A DNA stretch of 64,000 nucleotides from Alphaproteobacteria bacterium (GTDB lineage Bacteria > Pseudomonadota > Alphaproteobacteria > Caulobacterales > Parvularculaceae), in the NCBI GenBank assembly GCA_016125425.1, contig WGLT01000018.1, positions 23,909-87,908 on the forward strand. The letters run 5' to 3'. The notes beneath the pieces are model-generated. The model saw only the letters and a program-made list of their open reading frames with translations. It made no database searches and was not told the DNA's origin. The number at the start of each line of letters is the position of its first letter. The first letter of the stretch is position 1. Below, piece after piece: positions 25,230 to 34,060 of the stretch. Both the position numbers and the translations under genes were made by a program.

Positions 25230-26282
25230 TTATTTTTTCGACGCCGTCGGCGCAGTTTTGCCGTCCTGCGCGATTGGCGGCGCGACGAACATGTTCGGCA
25301 TGAAATCAAAAGTCGTCGACACAGCGCCTCCTATGTCGACGCGTTTGAAAACGGCAGTATCGAGATCCTGATCGGCGCAGCTTTCGGAGTTGGAGACGTC
25401 GAATTTGACGGCGTTGATGCAGAAGGATTTGTCGCCGCCGGCGAGCCGGCGCTCGCCGCGGCCGTCCTCCATCGCCGCATAGACGTAATAATGATCCTTG
25501 GTGAGTTGGCCTTTGATGATCTTGTCGCACTGGCCGGGCGCGAGGCGCCACCAGCCCTTGGAATCGTAACCGTCCTTGTCTGAAGGGATTGCGATCGCGC
25601 TCCAGATCGGGGCTTCGGTCTTGTTGCAGTAGAAGAAGCCGAGCTTTGCTTCGCGCGCATTCGCGTCCTGAATCAGGGAATCGATCAGGTCGTCGTCGAT
25701 CGTCGCCGATTCAGGCAGGCCCTTTTCCTTGCGGTATTGCAGAATGAGATGCTGGGTGTCGCGGCCGAGCTGCCCGTCAATCGCCGTCACCTTTTTGCCG
25801 ACGTCGTAGAGAAGCCGCTGCACGCCCGCGACCTCGGCGCTGTAGACGGTGAAATTCGCGGCCTCGACGAGATCGGTCTGCCAGTTGCCGCCGGCCGCCG
25901 CCGTCACGTCGACGCCGAAGAAATTGCGCTGGCGGGCGGGATCGTCGCGGCAGACTTCCTGATTGCGCAAATTGAAAAAGCCCGTGGGCTCGACGCAGAG
26001 CGGCGTGTCGCCCGACCAGGTGCGCAGGGGCCCGCGATGGCCGGGGATCGCTTCGGCGTAAACGAAATAACGTCCCGGATTGGTTTGTTCGGTCAGGACC
26101 ACCTTGCACTGGCCGGGACGCAGCCGCCACCAGCCGCGGGTCGTCAGCCGGTCGCCGTCGACATAGCCGATCGCCGCTTCGAGCACATAGCTCGACTTGT
26201 TGCAGAAACTGTATTTCGCCTCGGCGCCTGTCGCAGCAAGGGAAAACAGGGCCGCGACGGCGATAAGAAGAACAGAACGCAT
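25230..26282 (-). CDS. Secreted protein with two DUF1036 domains
   Basis: A Sec signal peptide (1-22, ending GAEA) precedes two copies of DUF1036. The first starts at KYSFCNKSSYVLEAAIGYVD with the block GWWRLRPGQCKVVL; the second, at about residue 215, starts at GFFYCNKTEAPIWSAIA with GWWRLAPGQCDKII. Each copy has paired Cys near its start and middle. Between them is a region of about 75 residues with the look of a peptidoglycan-binding-like helix pair (YDVGKKVTAIDGQLGRDTQHLIL). The function of DUF1036 is unknown; these are common periplasmic proteins in alphaproteobacteria. It converges with the DoxX gene and is divergent from priA. Confidence 0.85.
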   Translation of the reverse strand: MRSVLLIAVAALFSLAATGAEAKYSFCNKSSYVLEAAIGYVDGDRLTTRGWWRLRPGQCKVVLTEQTNPGRYFVYAEAIPGHRGPLRTWSGDTPLCVEPTGFFNLRNQEVCRDDPARQRNFFGVDVTAAAGGNWQTDLVEAANFTVYSAEVAGVQRLLYDVGKKVTAIDGQLGRDTQHLILQYRKEKGLPESATIDDDLIDSLIQDANAREAKLGFFYCNKTEAPIWSAIAIPSDKDGYDSKGWWRLAPGQCDKIIKGQLTKDHYYVYAAMEDGRGERRLAGGDKSFCINAVKFDVSNSESCADQDLDTAVFKRVDIGGAVSTTFDFMPNMFVAPPIAQDGKTAPTASKK

Positions 26283-26450
26283 GTGTCCGCCCGTTGGGGG
26301 ATCGGCCGCGTCGCGCCCCCAGCGCCATCGGCCTTTCAGATCCGCTTACGCCTTGCGCGCTCGAAGCAAGCCCTGTCGGTTCGCGTCGAAAGCGCTATAG
26401 GTCGGGCGGTAATTCAGCCGAAACCGGCCGCGGGATCAAGCATCAGGGTG

Positions 26451-28676
26451 ATGGACGGAACTGACGACAGCCTCAGACGCGCCGCGGAGACCGCCGAAGC
26501 CGCGCCGGCGCGCGTCAAGGTTTTGTTTCCGCTGCCGCTTTTTCAGGCGTTCGATTACATCGCTCCGCCGGGAATGACGCTGGCGCCGGGCGATTTCGTG
26601 ATCGCGCCGTTCGGCCCGCGCGACGCGCTCGGCGTCGTCTGGCGCGGCGAGGCGGGCGAGGATGTCGATCCGGCGAAGTTGAAGACGATCGCCGAAAAGC
26701 TCGAGGCGCCGCCGCTCTCGCCCGAGATGATCGGCTTTATCGACTGGGTCGCCGCCTACACGATGTTTCCGCTGGGCTCGGTTTTGCGTCTCTCCATGCG
26801 CTCGGGCGACGCGCTGCGCCCGCCCCAGGGGCTGATCGGATATCGTCTGACGGGCGAGAAGCCGGCGCGCGTCACAAAGGCGCGCCAGGCCGTGCTCGAC
26901 GCGGCGAAGGCGGCGGGCGCGCCGCTGACCGCGAAGGAGCTGGCCATGCGGGCCGGCGTCGGCGAAGGCGTCGTGCGCGCGCTCGCCGAGGCCGGCGCGC
27001 TGTCGGGCGAGCGGATTGACCCGGACCCGCCATTCGGCGCGCCCGATCCGGACCTGCCTCCCAAGCCGCTTTCGCCGGCCCAGCGGCGCGCCGCCGATTC
27101 CCTCATTGCGATGGTTGAAAAGGGCCCGCCGGGTCCCGTGCTGCTCGACGGCGTTACGGGCTCCGGCAAGACGGAGGTCTATCTCGAGGCGGCCGCCGCC
27201 GCGCTCAGGAAGGATCCGACGGCGCAGGTTCTCATTCTCATTCCCGAAATCGCGCTGACGCTGCCTTTCCTGAAACGCATTGAAGAGCGCTTCGGCGCCG
27301 AACCGGCGGCCTGGCACTCAGACGTCTCTTCGGCGGGGAGGCGGCGCGTTTTCCGGCGCGTGCTCGACGGGTCGGCCCGGCTCGTCGTCGGCGCGCGTTC
27401 GGCGCTTTTTCTTCCGTACAGGAATCTTCAGCTCATCGTGGTCGATGAAGAGCACGAGCCTGCCTACAAGCAGGAAGACGGCGTTATCTATCAGGGCCGC
27501 GATATGGCGGTCGCGCGCGCGAGCCTCGCGAAAATTCCGATCATTCTCGCTTCCGCGACGCCGTCGCTTGAGACGGTCGTCAATGTCGATCAGGGACGCT
27601 ACGGCATTGAAAGCCTGCCGGCGCGCTTCGGCGAAGCAAAAATGCCCGAGGTCCGGCTTGTCGACATGAGACGCGATCCGCCCGAAGCGGGCCGCTGGCT
27701 CTCGCCGCCTGTCGTCGAAGGCGTGGATCAGGCCCTCGCGGCGAAGGGACAGGCGCTCTTGTTTCTTAACCGGCGCGGCTATGCGCCGTTGACGATCTGC
27801 CGCCGCTGCGGGCACCGCATGAAGGCGCCGCATTCTGACACCTGGCTCGTCGAGCACCGTTTCGAGAACAAGCTCGTCTGTCACCACACCGGCTTTTCCA
27901 TGCCGAAACCGCAAGCCTGCCCCGCATGCAACGCCGTCGGGGCGCTCGCCGCGTGCGGGCCGGGCGTGGAGCGCGTCGCCGAGGAGACGGCCGAACGCTG
28001 GCCGAATGCGCGCCGCGCGGTGCTCTCGTCCGACACGGTGCAGAGCCCTTCCGAAATGCGCGCCATCCTCGACGCGATGCGGAATGGCGAAATCGACATC
28101 CTCATTGCAACGCAGATAGTGGCGAAAGGCCATCATTTTCCGGGGCTCACATTCGTCGGCGTCGTCGACGCCGATATGGGGCTTGCGGGCGGGGATTTGC
28201 GCGCGGCCGAACGCACCTTTCAGCTTTTAAGCCAGGTCGCCGGGCGGGCCGGGCGAGAGGCGAAGACGGGGCGCGTTCTCTTGCAGACCTATCAGCCGGA
28301 CGCGCCGGTCCTGCAGGCGCTCGCCGGCGGGGCGCGCGACGAGTTTCTCGCCGCCGAAGCGCAGGGCCGGCTTGAGCTTGGATTCCCGCCTTATGGCCGT
28401 CTCGCCGCGGTCATTTTGCGCGCGCGCGATGAGAAGCTGTTGCGCGAATGCGCGCGCGCGCATTGCGAAGCCGCGCCGGAGGCGCCGGGCGTCGACCTCT
28501 GGGGCCCCGCGCCCGCGCCGCTCTATCGGCTGCGCGGCGAGACCCGGATTCGCTTTTTGTTGAAGACCCGCCGTAATGTCGACATTCAGGGCTATCTCGC
28601 CGCGTGGCTCAGCCGCGTGAAACTGCCGGCCGCCGTGCGCCGGGTCGTCGACATTGATCCGTATACTTTCTTATGA
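26451..28676 (+). CDS. priA: Primosomal protein N' (replication restart helicase PriA)
   Basis: PriA reloads the replisome at stalled forks. The protein from the ATG at 26451 has 741 residues. It has the 3'-DNA-binding N-terminal domain (VLFPLPLFQAFDYIAPPGM), Walker A in DGVTGSGKTEVYLEA, the DEEH box in VVDEEHEPAYKQ, the SATPSLE motif III, and a zinc-binding Cys cluster inserted between the helicase lobes (CRRCGHR and a CPAC pair, with another Cys and His between). Motif VI is QVAGRAGR. The upstream open frame from 25737 is only antisense to the DUF1036 gene. comF starts within its stop (ATGA). Confidence 0.95.
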   Translation: MDGTDDSLRRAAETAEAAPARVKVLFPLPLFQAFDYIAPPGMTLAPGDFVIAPFGPRDALGVVWRGEAGEDVDPAKLKTIAEKLEAPPLSPEMIGFIDWVAAYTMFPLGSVLRLSMRSGDALRPPQGLIGYRLTGEKPARVTKARQAVLDAAKAAGAPLTAKELAMRAGVGEGVVRALAEAGALSGERIDPDPPFGAPDPDLPPKPLSPAQRRAADSLIAMVEKGPPGPVLLDGVTGSGKTEVYLEAAAAALRKDPTAQVLILIPEIALTLPFLKRIEERFGAEPAAWHSDVSSAGRRRVFRRVLDGSARLVVGARSALFLPYRNLQLIVVDEEHEPAYKQEDGVIYQGRDMAVARASLAKIPIILASATPSLETVVNVDQGRYGIESLPARFGEAKMPEVRLVDMRRDPPEAGRWLSPPVVEGVDQALAAKGQALLFLNRRGYAPLTICRRCGHRMKAPHSDTWLVEHRFENKLVCHHTGFSMPKPQACPACNAVGALAACGPGVERVAEETAERWPNARRAVLSSDTVQSPSEMRAILDAMRNGEIDILIATQIVAKGHHFPGLTFVGVVDADMGLAGGDLRAAERTFQLLSQVAGRAGREAKTGRVLLQTYQPDAPVLQALAGGARDEFLAAEAQGRLELGFPPYGRLAAVILRARDEKLLRECARAHCEAAPEAPGVDLWGPAPAPLYRLRGETRIRFLLKTRRNVDIQGYLAAWLSRVKLPAAVRRVVDIDPYTFL

Positions 28677-29440
28677 AAAGTCTGGACAGGGCGGGGAAGG
28701 CTGTCGGGGCGTGGGGATCGCGCGCCCTCGATCTCATCCTTCCCCCCACATGTCCGATCACCGGCGAACGGGTCGAAAGGCCGGGACTGCTGTCAGCCGC
28801 CGGATGGTCCAAAATCCGTTTCATTGAGGATCCGGTTTGCGCGCATTGCGGCGCGCCGTTCGCGTATGATCAAGGCGAGGGCGCCGAGTGCGCCGCCTGC
28901 ATCGCCGCGCCGCCCGCTTTCGACCGGGCGCGCGCGTCGGTCGTTTATGACGACGCGAGTCACCGGCTGATTGTCGGTTTCAAGCATTCCGACAGAACGG
29001 AGCTTGCGCCGTTGTTCGCCGGCTGGCTGAAACGCGCCGGCGCGGCCTTGTTCCGCGAAGGAACGATCCTCATCCCGACGCCGCTGCACAGGCGCCGGCT
29101 GATCGCGCGCCGGTTCAACCAGGCGGCGATCCTGGCGCAGCGCCTCGCGGAGGAAACGGGCGCGCGGCTTTTGCTCGACGGACTCGTTCGAACGCGCGCG
29201 ACCCCGCCGCAGAAGAGCCTTTCGGCTGACGCCCGCCGGCGCAATGTCGCTGGCGCGTTCGCGGTTCGGGAAGACCGCAAGGCCGAAATCCTCGGCGGGC
29301 GCATTATCCTGATAGACGATGTGATGACGACCGGGGCGACCTTGTCGGCCGCGGCGCGCGCCCTGAAGCGGGCCGGCGCGGCCGAAGTCGACGCGCTCGT
29401 TCTCGCCCGCGCGATGAAGGACGGCGTCGACGCATTTTGA
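28673..29440 (+). CDS. comF: ComF-family phosphoribosyltransferase-like protein
   Basis: ComF proteins bind DNA-uptake or replication-restart partners such as PriA. The 255-residue protein has an N-terminal zinc-ribbon with CxxC pairs (CAHCGAPF, CAACIAAPP), followed by a phosphoribosyltransferase fold. The PRPP loop IILIDDVMTTGATL is intact, and the RRRLIARRFNQAAILA block is typical. It overlaps priA by four bases, so the two proteins are made together, which fits their suggested partnership. Whether this organism takes up DNA cannot be told. Confidence 0.9.
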   Translation: MKSLDRAGKAVGAWGSRALDLILPPTCPITGERVERPGLLSAAGWSKIRFIEDPVCAHCGAPFAYDQGEGAECAACIAAPPAFDRARASVVYDDASHRLIVGFKHSDRTELAPLFAGWLKRAGAALFREGTILIPTPLHRRRLIARRFNQAAILAQRLAEETGARLLLDGLVRTRATPPQKSLSADARRRNVAGAFAVREDRKAEILGGRIILIDDVMTTGATLSAAARALKRAGAAEVDALVLARAMKDGVDAF

Positions 29441-29509
29441 CGCCGGTTGAGGAAGATCATTGCAACCTGCGCGACCCGCGCCATATTCGGCGTCGGAGGA
29501 ATGAAATTG

Positions 29510-29770
29510 ATGCGGCCTGTAACGGTCTACACGCGCCCCTTGTGCGGCTACTGCGCGCGCGCTCTTGCGCTCCTTGAAAAGAAGGGCGCGCAGATCACCG
29601 AGATTTGCGCCGCTTTCGATGAGGAAAAGCGCAAGGAGATGATCCAGCGCTCGGGCGGGCGCATCACCTACCCGCAGATTTTTATCGGCGACAGGCATAT
29701 CGGCGGCTGCGACGAGCTGGTCGCGCTGGAGCGCGAGGGAAAGCTGGACGATTATCTGAATGCCGCATGA
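29510..29770 (+). CDS. grxC: Glutaredoxin 3
   Basis: This dithiol glutaredoxin has 86 residues, close to the E. coli GrxC size of 83. The start MRPVTVYTRPLCGYC matches the family beginning. The active site is CGYC instead of the more common CPYC. The cis-Pro glutathione site TYPQIFI and the GGCDEL block are present. An ATG three codons earlier (29501) sits too close to GGAGG; the ATG at 29510 has good spacing. It follows comF after 69 bases and overlaps the nitrilase gene by 11 bases. Confidence 0.9.
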   Translation: MRPVTVYTRPLCGYCARALALLEKKGAQITEICAAFDEEKRKEMIQRSGGRITYPQIFIGDRHIGGCDELVALEREGKLDDYLNAA

Positions 29771-30602
29771 ACCGTTCCTCGCCGCCGCCGTGCAGCTTCG
29801 CTCCGGCATAGACCGGACGCGTAATGTCGAGGCCGCGCGCGCGCTCATAGCGCAGGCCGCCGCGAAAGGCGCGCAACTCATCGTCACGCCCGAGATGACC
29901 AATGTCGTCGATCGCGATGCGTCGCGCCTCTTCTCCCATCTGCCTGAAGAAAAGGATCTGGCCGAGATTGCGTCTTTCGCCGCCGCCGCGCGCAGCCACG
30001 GCGTCTGGCTGCTTATTGGGTCGATGGCGGTGCGCGTCGGCGAAAGACGCGCGGCGAACCGGAGCTATCTTTTCTCGCCGAGCGGCGAGATCGCGGCGAC
30101 CTACGACAAGATTCACATGTTCGACGTCGATTTGCCTAATGGAGAAAGCTGGAAGGAATCTAACGTCTATCGTCCGGGCGGCGAATCCGTCCTCGTCGAA
30201 ACGCCGCTTGCAAAGCTCGGTCTCACGATTTGCTATGACGTGCGGTTTCCGCATTTGTACCGCAACCTCGCCCGGGCCGGCGCGGAGGTCATCGCCGTTC
30301 CCGCGGCCTTCACCAAGCAGACCGGCGAGGCGCATTGGAAAACGCTCTTGACGGCGCGGGCGATCGAGACCGGCTCCTTCGTTCTGGCGGCGGCGCAGGG
30401 CGGGGTCCATGAGGACGGCCGCGCGACCTATGGCCATTCGCTCATTGTCGGCCCTTGGGGCGAGATTCTTGCAGAAGCTCCGGACGCAGAGCCGCAAGCG
30501 GTTCTGGCTGAAATTAACCCTTCGCGTTCCCGCGAGGCGCGAGCGCGCATCCCCAATCTCGCTCTTGAAGTTGCGACGAAAGTTCACACAATAACGCCAT
30601 GA
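29760..30602 (+). CDS. Nit-family carbon-nitrogen hydrolase (deaminated-glutathione amidase-like)
   Basis: This 280-residue amidase of the nitrilase superfamily has the Glu-Lys-Cys triad in VTPEMTNVV, TYDKIHMFDVDL and LTICYDVRFP. The KIHMFDVDLP block and LYRNLARAGAE match the Nit1/NitFhit branch, whose members clear deaminated glutathione or omega-amides. Its place behind a glutaredoxin gene (11-base overlap) fits a glutathione repair role. It overlaps the next gene by four bases. Another omega-amide substrate cannot be excluded. Confidence 0.85.
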   Translation: MPHEPFLAAAVQLRSGIDRTRNVEAARALIAQAAAKGAQLIVTPEMTNVVDRDASRLFSHLPEEKDLAEIASFAAAARSHGVWLLIGSMAVRVGERRAANRSYLFSPSGEIAATYDKIHMFDVDLPNGESWKESNVYRPGGESVLVETPLAKLGLTICYDVRFPHLYRNLARAGAEVIAVPAAFTKQTGEAHWKTLLTARAIETGSFVLAAAQGGVHEDGRATYGHSLIVGPWGEILAEAPDAEPQAVLAEINPSRSREARARIPNLALEVATKVHTITP

Positions 30603-31072
30603 TGAAATACAAGCTGCGCTGCGAGCGCGATCACGAATTCGAAGGCTGGTTCCGCAGCAGCGCCGATTTCGACGCCCAGGCCGAGAGCGGCGATCTTGAA
30701 TGCCCGATTTGCGGCTCGACGGACGTGCACAAGGCGATCATGGCGCCGAATGTCGCGCGCAGCGGCGGCGACAGCCGCGAGGCGCGGCTTGGCGAGGTCC
30801 GCAAATCGATTATGGAGGCGGCCGCCCGCGCGCGCGATTATGTCGAAAAGCATTTTGAACATGTCGGCGAGCGCTTCCCGGAAGAGGCGCGCAAGATCCA
30901 TTACGGCGAGGCCGAGCCGCGCGGCATTTACGGCGAAGCCACCGGCGAGCAGGTCAAGGCGCTCGTGGAAGAGGGCGTGAAGATCGCCCCGATGCCGGGC
31001 GTCGCTCCTCGCGAGAAAATCGCCGGCGCGCCGAAGCCGAAAGGCAAGTCCGGCAAAAAGGCGCTGAACTAG
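30599..31072 (+). CDS. DUF1178 family protein
   Basis: This 157-residue conserved protein starts with a zinc-ribbon-like region (KYKLRCERDHEFEGWFRSS, then CPICGSTDV) and continues with a charged helix (ARDYVEKHFEHVGERFPEEARKIHYGEAE). It ends in a Lys/Pro tail. The function of DUF1178 is not known; it is widely found next to the Nit-type hydrolase in alphaproteobacteria. The start may be the ATG at 30599 or the one directly after it at 30602. Confidence 0.9.
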   Translation: MMKYKLRCERDHEFEGWFRSSADFDAQAESGDLECPICGSTDVHKAIMAPNVARSGGDSREARLGEVRKSIMEAAARARDYVEKHFEHVGERFPEEARKIHYGEAEPRGIYGEATGEQVKALVEEGVKIAPMPGVAPREKIAGAPKPKGKSGKKALN

Positions 31073-31144
31073 CCCCCGGCCGAGACCTCCGCGCGCGGAG
31101 CGTCACGCTTGCTGGCCGTTGCGGTTCGGCCTAACACCCCGAAG

Positions 31145-32890
31145 ATGGCTGAGCTCATCGACCGGCTGCGCGCCCTGCCCTTTTTCGAGGCGCTGGACGA
31201 CTCGACGACGAAAGAAATCGCCGATCGGGGCTTATGGTTTTCGCTCGCCGGCGGATGGGAGCTCTTTGCGCAGGGCGGCAATTCGCAAACCCTGTTCTTT
31301 TTGCTTTCGGGCCGGCTCATCGTCGTGCGCTCGGGCGCGGCGGGTGAGACGGTGCTCGGCTATGTCCGTTCGGGCGAGCCGGTCGGCGAGATGTCGCTGC
31401 TGTCCGGCGAACCGCATTCGGCTTCCGTCTACGCCTTGCGCGACAGCGAAATGCTGGCGCTGCCCCGCGCCGACTACGAAGAAATTCTCGAAAAGAGCCC
31501 GGACCTCGCGGTCGCCCTCGCGCGAGCGGTGCTCGGCCGCGCCCGCCATCCGACGGCGAGTTTTCAGCAGACCGCGCCGCGCGTCTTCGCCCTGATCGGC
31601 ACCTCACCCGCTATCGACATCGACGCGCGCGCCAAACTTCTGGCGCGCGAAGCCTCACGTTATGGGGTCAAAGTGCGCGCGATCACGGAGGCTGAGGAAG
31701 AGACGTGTTATGTCGGTTTCGAGCAGCTTGAATCCGGACTCGATATCGTCCTGCTCGCCGCCAAGGTCGGCTACTCCTCCTGGTATCAATTCGTGCTGCG
31801 CCACGCCGACCGGTTTTTCGTTCTGGCGCGCCGCGACGCGCGACCGCCGCGGCCCTTTCCGTTAAGTCCGGCGGAGTCTTCGCCGGCGCGCCGGTTTCGC
31901 CTCGTCGATCTCATCGTCGTCGAGGAAGGTCTGAAGACGACGCCGGTCGCCGAATGGGCGCGCGCCGTGGAAGCGAACCGCATATTCCATTGGCGCAGCG
32001 ACGCCTCGCTCGGCGCGCTCGCGCGCGTTGTCGCGGGAAAGTCGGTCGGACTCGTTCTCTCAGGCGGGGGAGCGCGCGCCTACGCTCATCTCGGCGTCAT
32101 CCGCGCCATGCGCGAACGCGGCGTTCCGATCGATTTCATCGGCGGGGCCTCGATGGGGGCCGTGGTCGGCGCCTGCTATGCGATGGGTTGGAGCGACGCC
32201 GAGATCGAATCGCGGATTCGAGACGGGTTTGTGGCGTCCAATCCGCTCGGCGACCACGTTCTCCCAGTCGTCGCGCTGACGCGGGGCGGGCTCGTCGAAG
32301 AGCGCCTGCGCCGGCACTTCGGCGACGCTTTGATCGAAGATCTTCAGACCCCGTTTTTTTGCGTGTCGTCCGATCTCGTGTCCGGCGGAGCGCGCGTCGA
32401 CACATTGGGCGTTTTGCGTCATTCGCTGCGCGCCTCTGTTTCGCTGCCGGGAATTTTGCCGCCGGTCGTCGACGGTCAATCCCTTCTTGTGGACGGCGCC
32501 GTCGTCGACAACTTTCCGACCGACTATATGCGGCAGGTTCATCGCGGTCTGACGATCGGCGTCGACGTCGCGGCCCGCGGCACCATTCGCGCATCGGATT
32601 TCGCCGATCCGCCGAATTTCTTTCAGTGGATCGTCAGGAACGGGTTTCGCTCGCCGCCGCCGATCGTTGCGCTTCTGATGCGCGCGGCGACAGCGCGCGA
32701 GGAGAAGATGGAGCACGCCCACCCCGCCGACATATTGATCACGCCGACGATCGAAGGCGTTGATCTGCGCGACTGGAAGCGGTTTGAGCCGGCCGTCGCC
32801 GCCGGATATGCTGCGGCGAGAGCCGCGCTCGAAGAACGCTGGGACGCCCTCGCTCCCATCGTCGAGGCGGCGAAGGGAGAGGACGGATGA
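31145..32890 (+). CDS. Patatin-like phospholipase with N-terminal cyclic-nucleotide-binding domain
   Basis: This NTE/RssA-like serine hydrolase has about 581 residues. Residues 1-130 form a cNMP-binding domain (LLSGRLIVVRSG, GEPVGEMSLLSGEPHSASVYA). A middle linker domain follows, and a patatin domain begins near residue 300: oxyanion loop GLVLSGGGARAYAHLG, nucleophile GASMG and catalytic Asp in DGAVVDNFP. It should cleave lysophospholipids under control of a bound nucleotide. I prefer the ATG at 31145 (MAELIDRL) over a TTG at 31109; neither has a good ribosome site. It overlaps the next gene by four bases (ATGA). Confidence 0.9.
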   Translation: MAELIDRLRALPFFEALDDSTTKEIADRGLWFSLAGGWELFAQGGNSQTLFFLLSGRLIVVRSGAAGETVLGYVRSGEPVGEMSLLSGEPHSASVYALRDSEMLALPRADYEEILEKSPDLAVALARAVLGRARHPTASFQQTAPRVFALIGTSPAIDIDARAKLLAREASRYGVKVRAITEAEEETCYVGFEQLESGLDIVLLAAKVGYSSWYQFVLRHADRFFVLARRDARPPRPFPLSPAESSPARRFRLVDLIVVEEGLKTTPVAEWARAVEANRIFHWRSDASLGALARVVAGKSVGLVLSGGGARAYAHLGVIRAMRERGVPIDFIGGASMGAVVGACYAMGWSDAEIESRIRDGFVASNPLGDHVLPVVALTRGGLVEERLRRHFGDALIEDLQTPFFCVSSDLVSGGARVDTLGVLRHSLRASVSLPGILPPVVDGQSLLVDGAVVDNFPTDYMRQVHRGLTIGVDVAARGTIRASDFADPPNFFQWIVRNGFRSPPPIVALLMRAATAREEKMEHAHPADILITPTIEGVDLRDWKRFEPAVAAGYAAARAALEERWDALAPIVEAAKGEDG

Positions 32891-34023
32891 AGAGAGCCGC
32901 GCTCGCGCTCGCATTCGTTTTCGCCGGGCTCGTCATAGCGCAGTTTGCGTTCCGCAACTGGCCTGTGAAACAGCCGGCGCCGTCGGCCGGCGACATTGCG
33001 CTGCGCGAATTGGGCGCGCCCGCCGGCGCCGATCTCATCGGCGTCGAGCCGCATTTGACGGCGCACGATTACGCCAGCGCCGCAGCATTGCGCGACAAGC
33101 TCCGCTTCTATTTGACGGCGGCTGAGACGCGCGGCTGGCTGACGGATAGATCGGTCGTCGTCTTTCCCGAACACATAGGCACCTGGCTCGTCGCCGCGGA
33201 CGCCCCGGCGGCTGTTTATGCGGCGAGGACGACAGACGGCGCCATGGCGGCGCTGGCGCTCGGCGACCCGGTTGATTTTGCAAGGGATTTGTTGCGGTCG
33301 CGCGAGCGCGACCGCGCCGCCGCGGCGATCTTCCGCATGCGCTCCAAAGCGATGGCGAGAGATTACAACGAAGTGTTCGGCGCGCTCGCCCGGGAGTTTC
33401 GCGTGACCGTCGTCGCCGGATCGATCGTCCTCGAAGCGCCGGGCGTCGCCAATGGCCGCGTTTATGCGGGCGAGGGACCGCTCTATGGGGTAAGCGCGGT
33501 CTTCGGTCCGGACGGCCGCGCCGCCCCGAATCTGGTCTTCAAGGCCAATCCGATTCCCTCCGAATCCGGATTCTCCGCGCCCGGCGAGGAGCCGCCCGCC
33601 GCCTTCGAAACGCCCGCCGGCCGACTCGGCGTTCTGATCTGCGCGGACTCGTGGGATCCCGGTCTCTACCGCGCGCTCAAAGAGGAGAATATCGATATTC
33701 TCGCGGTTCCCGCTTTTCTTCAGCCCGACGGGGTATGGCTCAAGCCATGGCGCGGCTATGTCACGACCCAGCCCGAGGATGTCGACGCCGCCGACGAGGG
33801 GCGCATAAGCGAACGCGACGCTTGGCTGAAATATGCGATGGCGGGTCGCCTCGCGGCGTCAGGCGCGCGGACCGGGCTGACAGTCTTCCTGCGCGGCGAT
33901 TTGTGGAGTCTCGGCGCGGATGGCCACGCGATCGCGCGCCGCGACGGAGAGACGACCGTCTTCGATGACGGCGATGGCGGCGCCGTCGTCGCGCTGTGGC
34001 TGACTGATCGCGCGGCGCCGTGA
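32887..34023 (+). CDS. Membrane-anchored carbon-nitrogen hydrolase
   Basis: The 378-residue protein has a single N-terminal hydrophobic helix (about 3-22), so it is anchored with its enzyme domain probably outside the cytoplasm or at the membrane. The nitrilase triad is present: Glu in VVFPEHIGTW, Lys in LVFKANPIP and Cys in LICADSWDPG. The family is unusual and I cannot name the substrate. It overlaps the patatin gene by four bases, so lipid or acylated-amine turnover is a fair guess. The gene is on the plus strand and its stop is close to the convergent crystallin-like gene. Confidence 0.8.
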   Translation: MKRAALALAFVFAGLVIAQFAFRNWPVKQPAPSAGDIALRELGAPAGADLIGVEPHLTAHDYASAAALRDKLRFYLTAAETRGWLTDRSVVVFPEHIGTWLVAADAPAAVYAARTTDGAMAALALGDPVDFARDLLRSRERDRAAAAIFRMRSKAMARDYNEVFGALAREFRVTVVAGSIVLEAPGVANGRVYAGEGPLYGVSAVFGPDGRAAPNLVFKANPIPSESGFSAPGEEPPAAFETPAGRLGVLICADSWDPGLYRALKEENIDILAVPAFLQPDGVWLKPWRGYVTTQPEDVDAADEGRISERDAWLKYAMAGRLAASGARTGLTVFLRGDLWSLGADGHAIARRDGETTVFDDGDGGAVVALWLTDRAAP

Positions 34024-34060
34024 AGACAGGCCCTTCCGCGCAGACCGTCCGACAACGGGA

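Noticed and set aside
26283..26450. Extension of priA far upstream (open frame from 25737)
   Set aside because: The extra N-terminus is antisense to the DUF1036 gene and unlike PriA; the ATG at 26451 begins the conserved domain.
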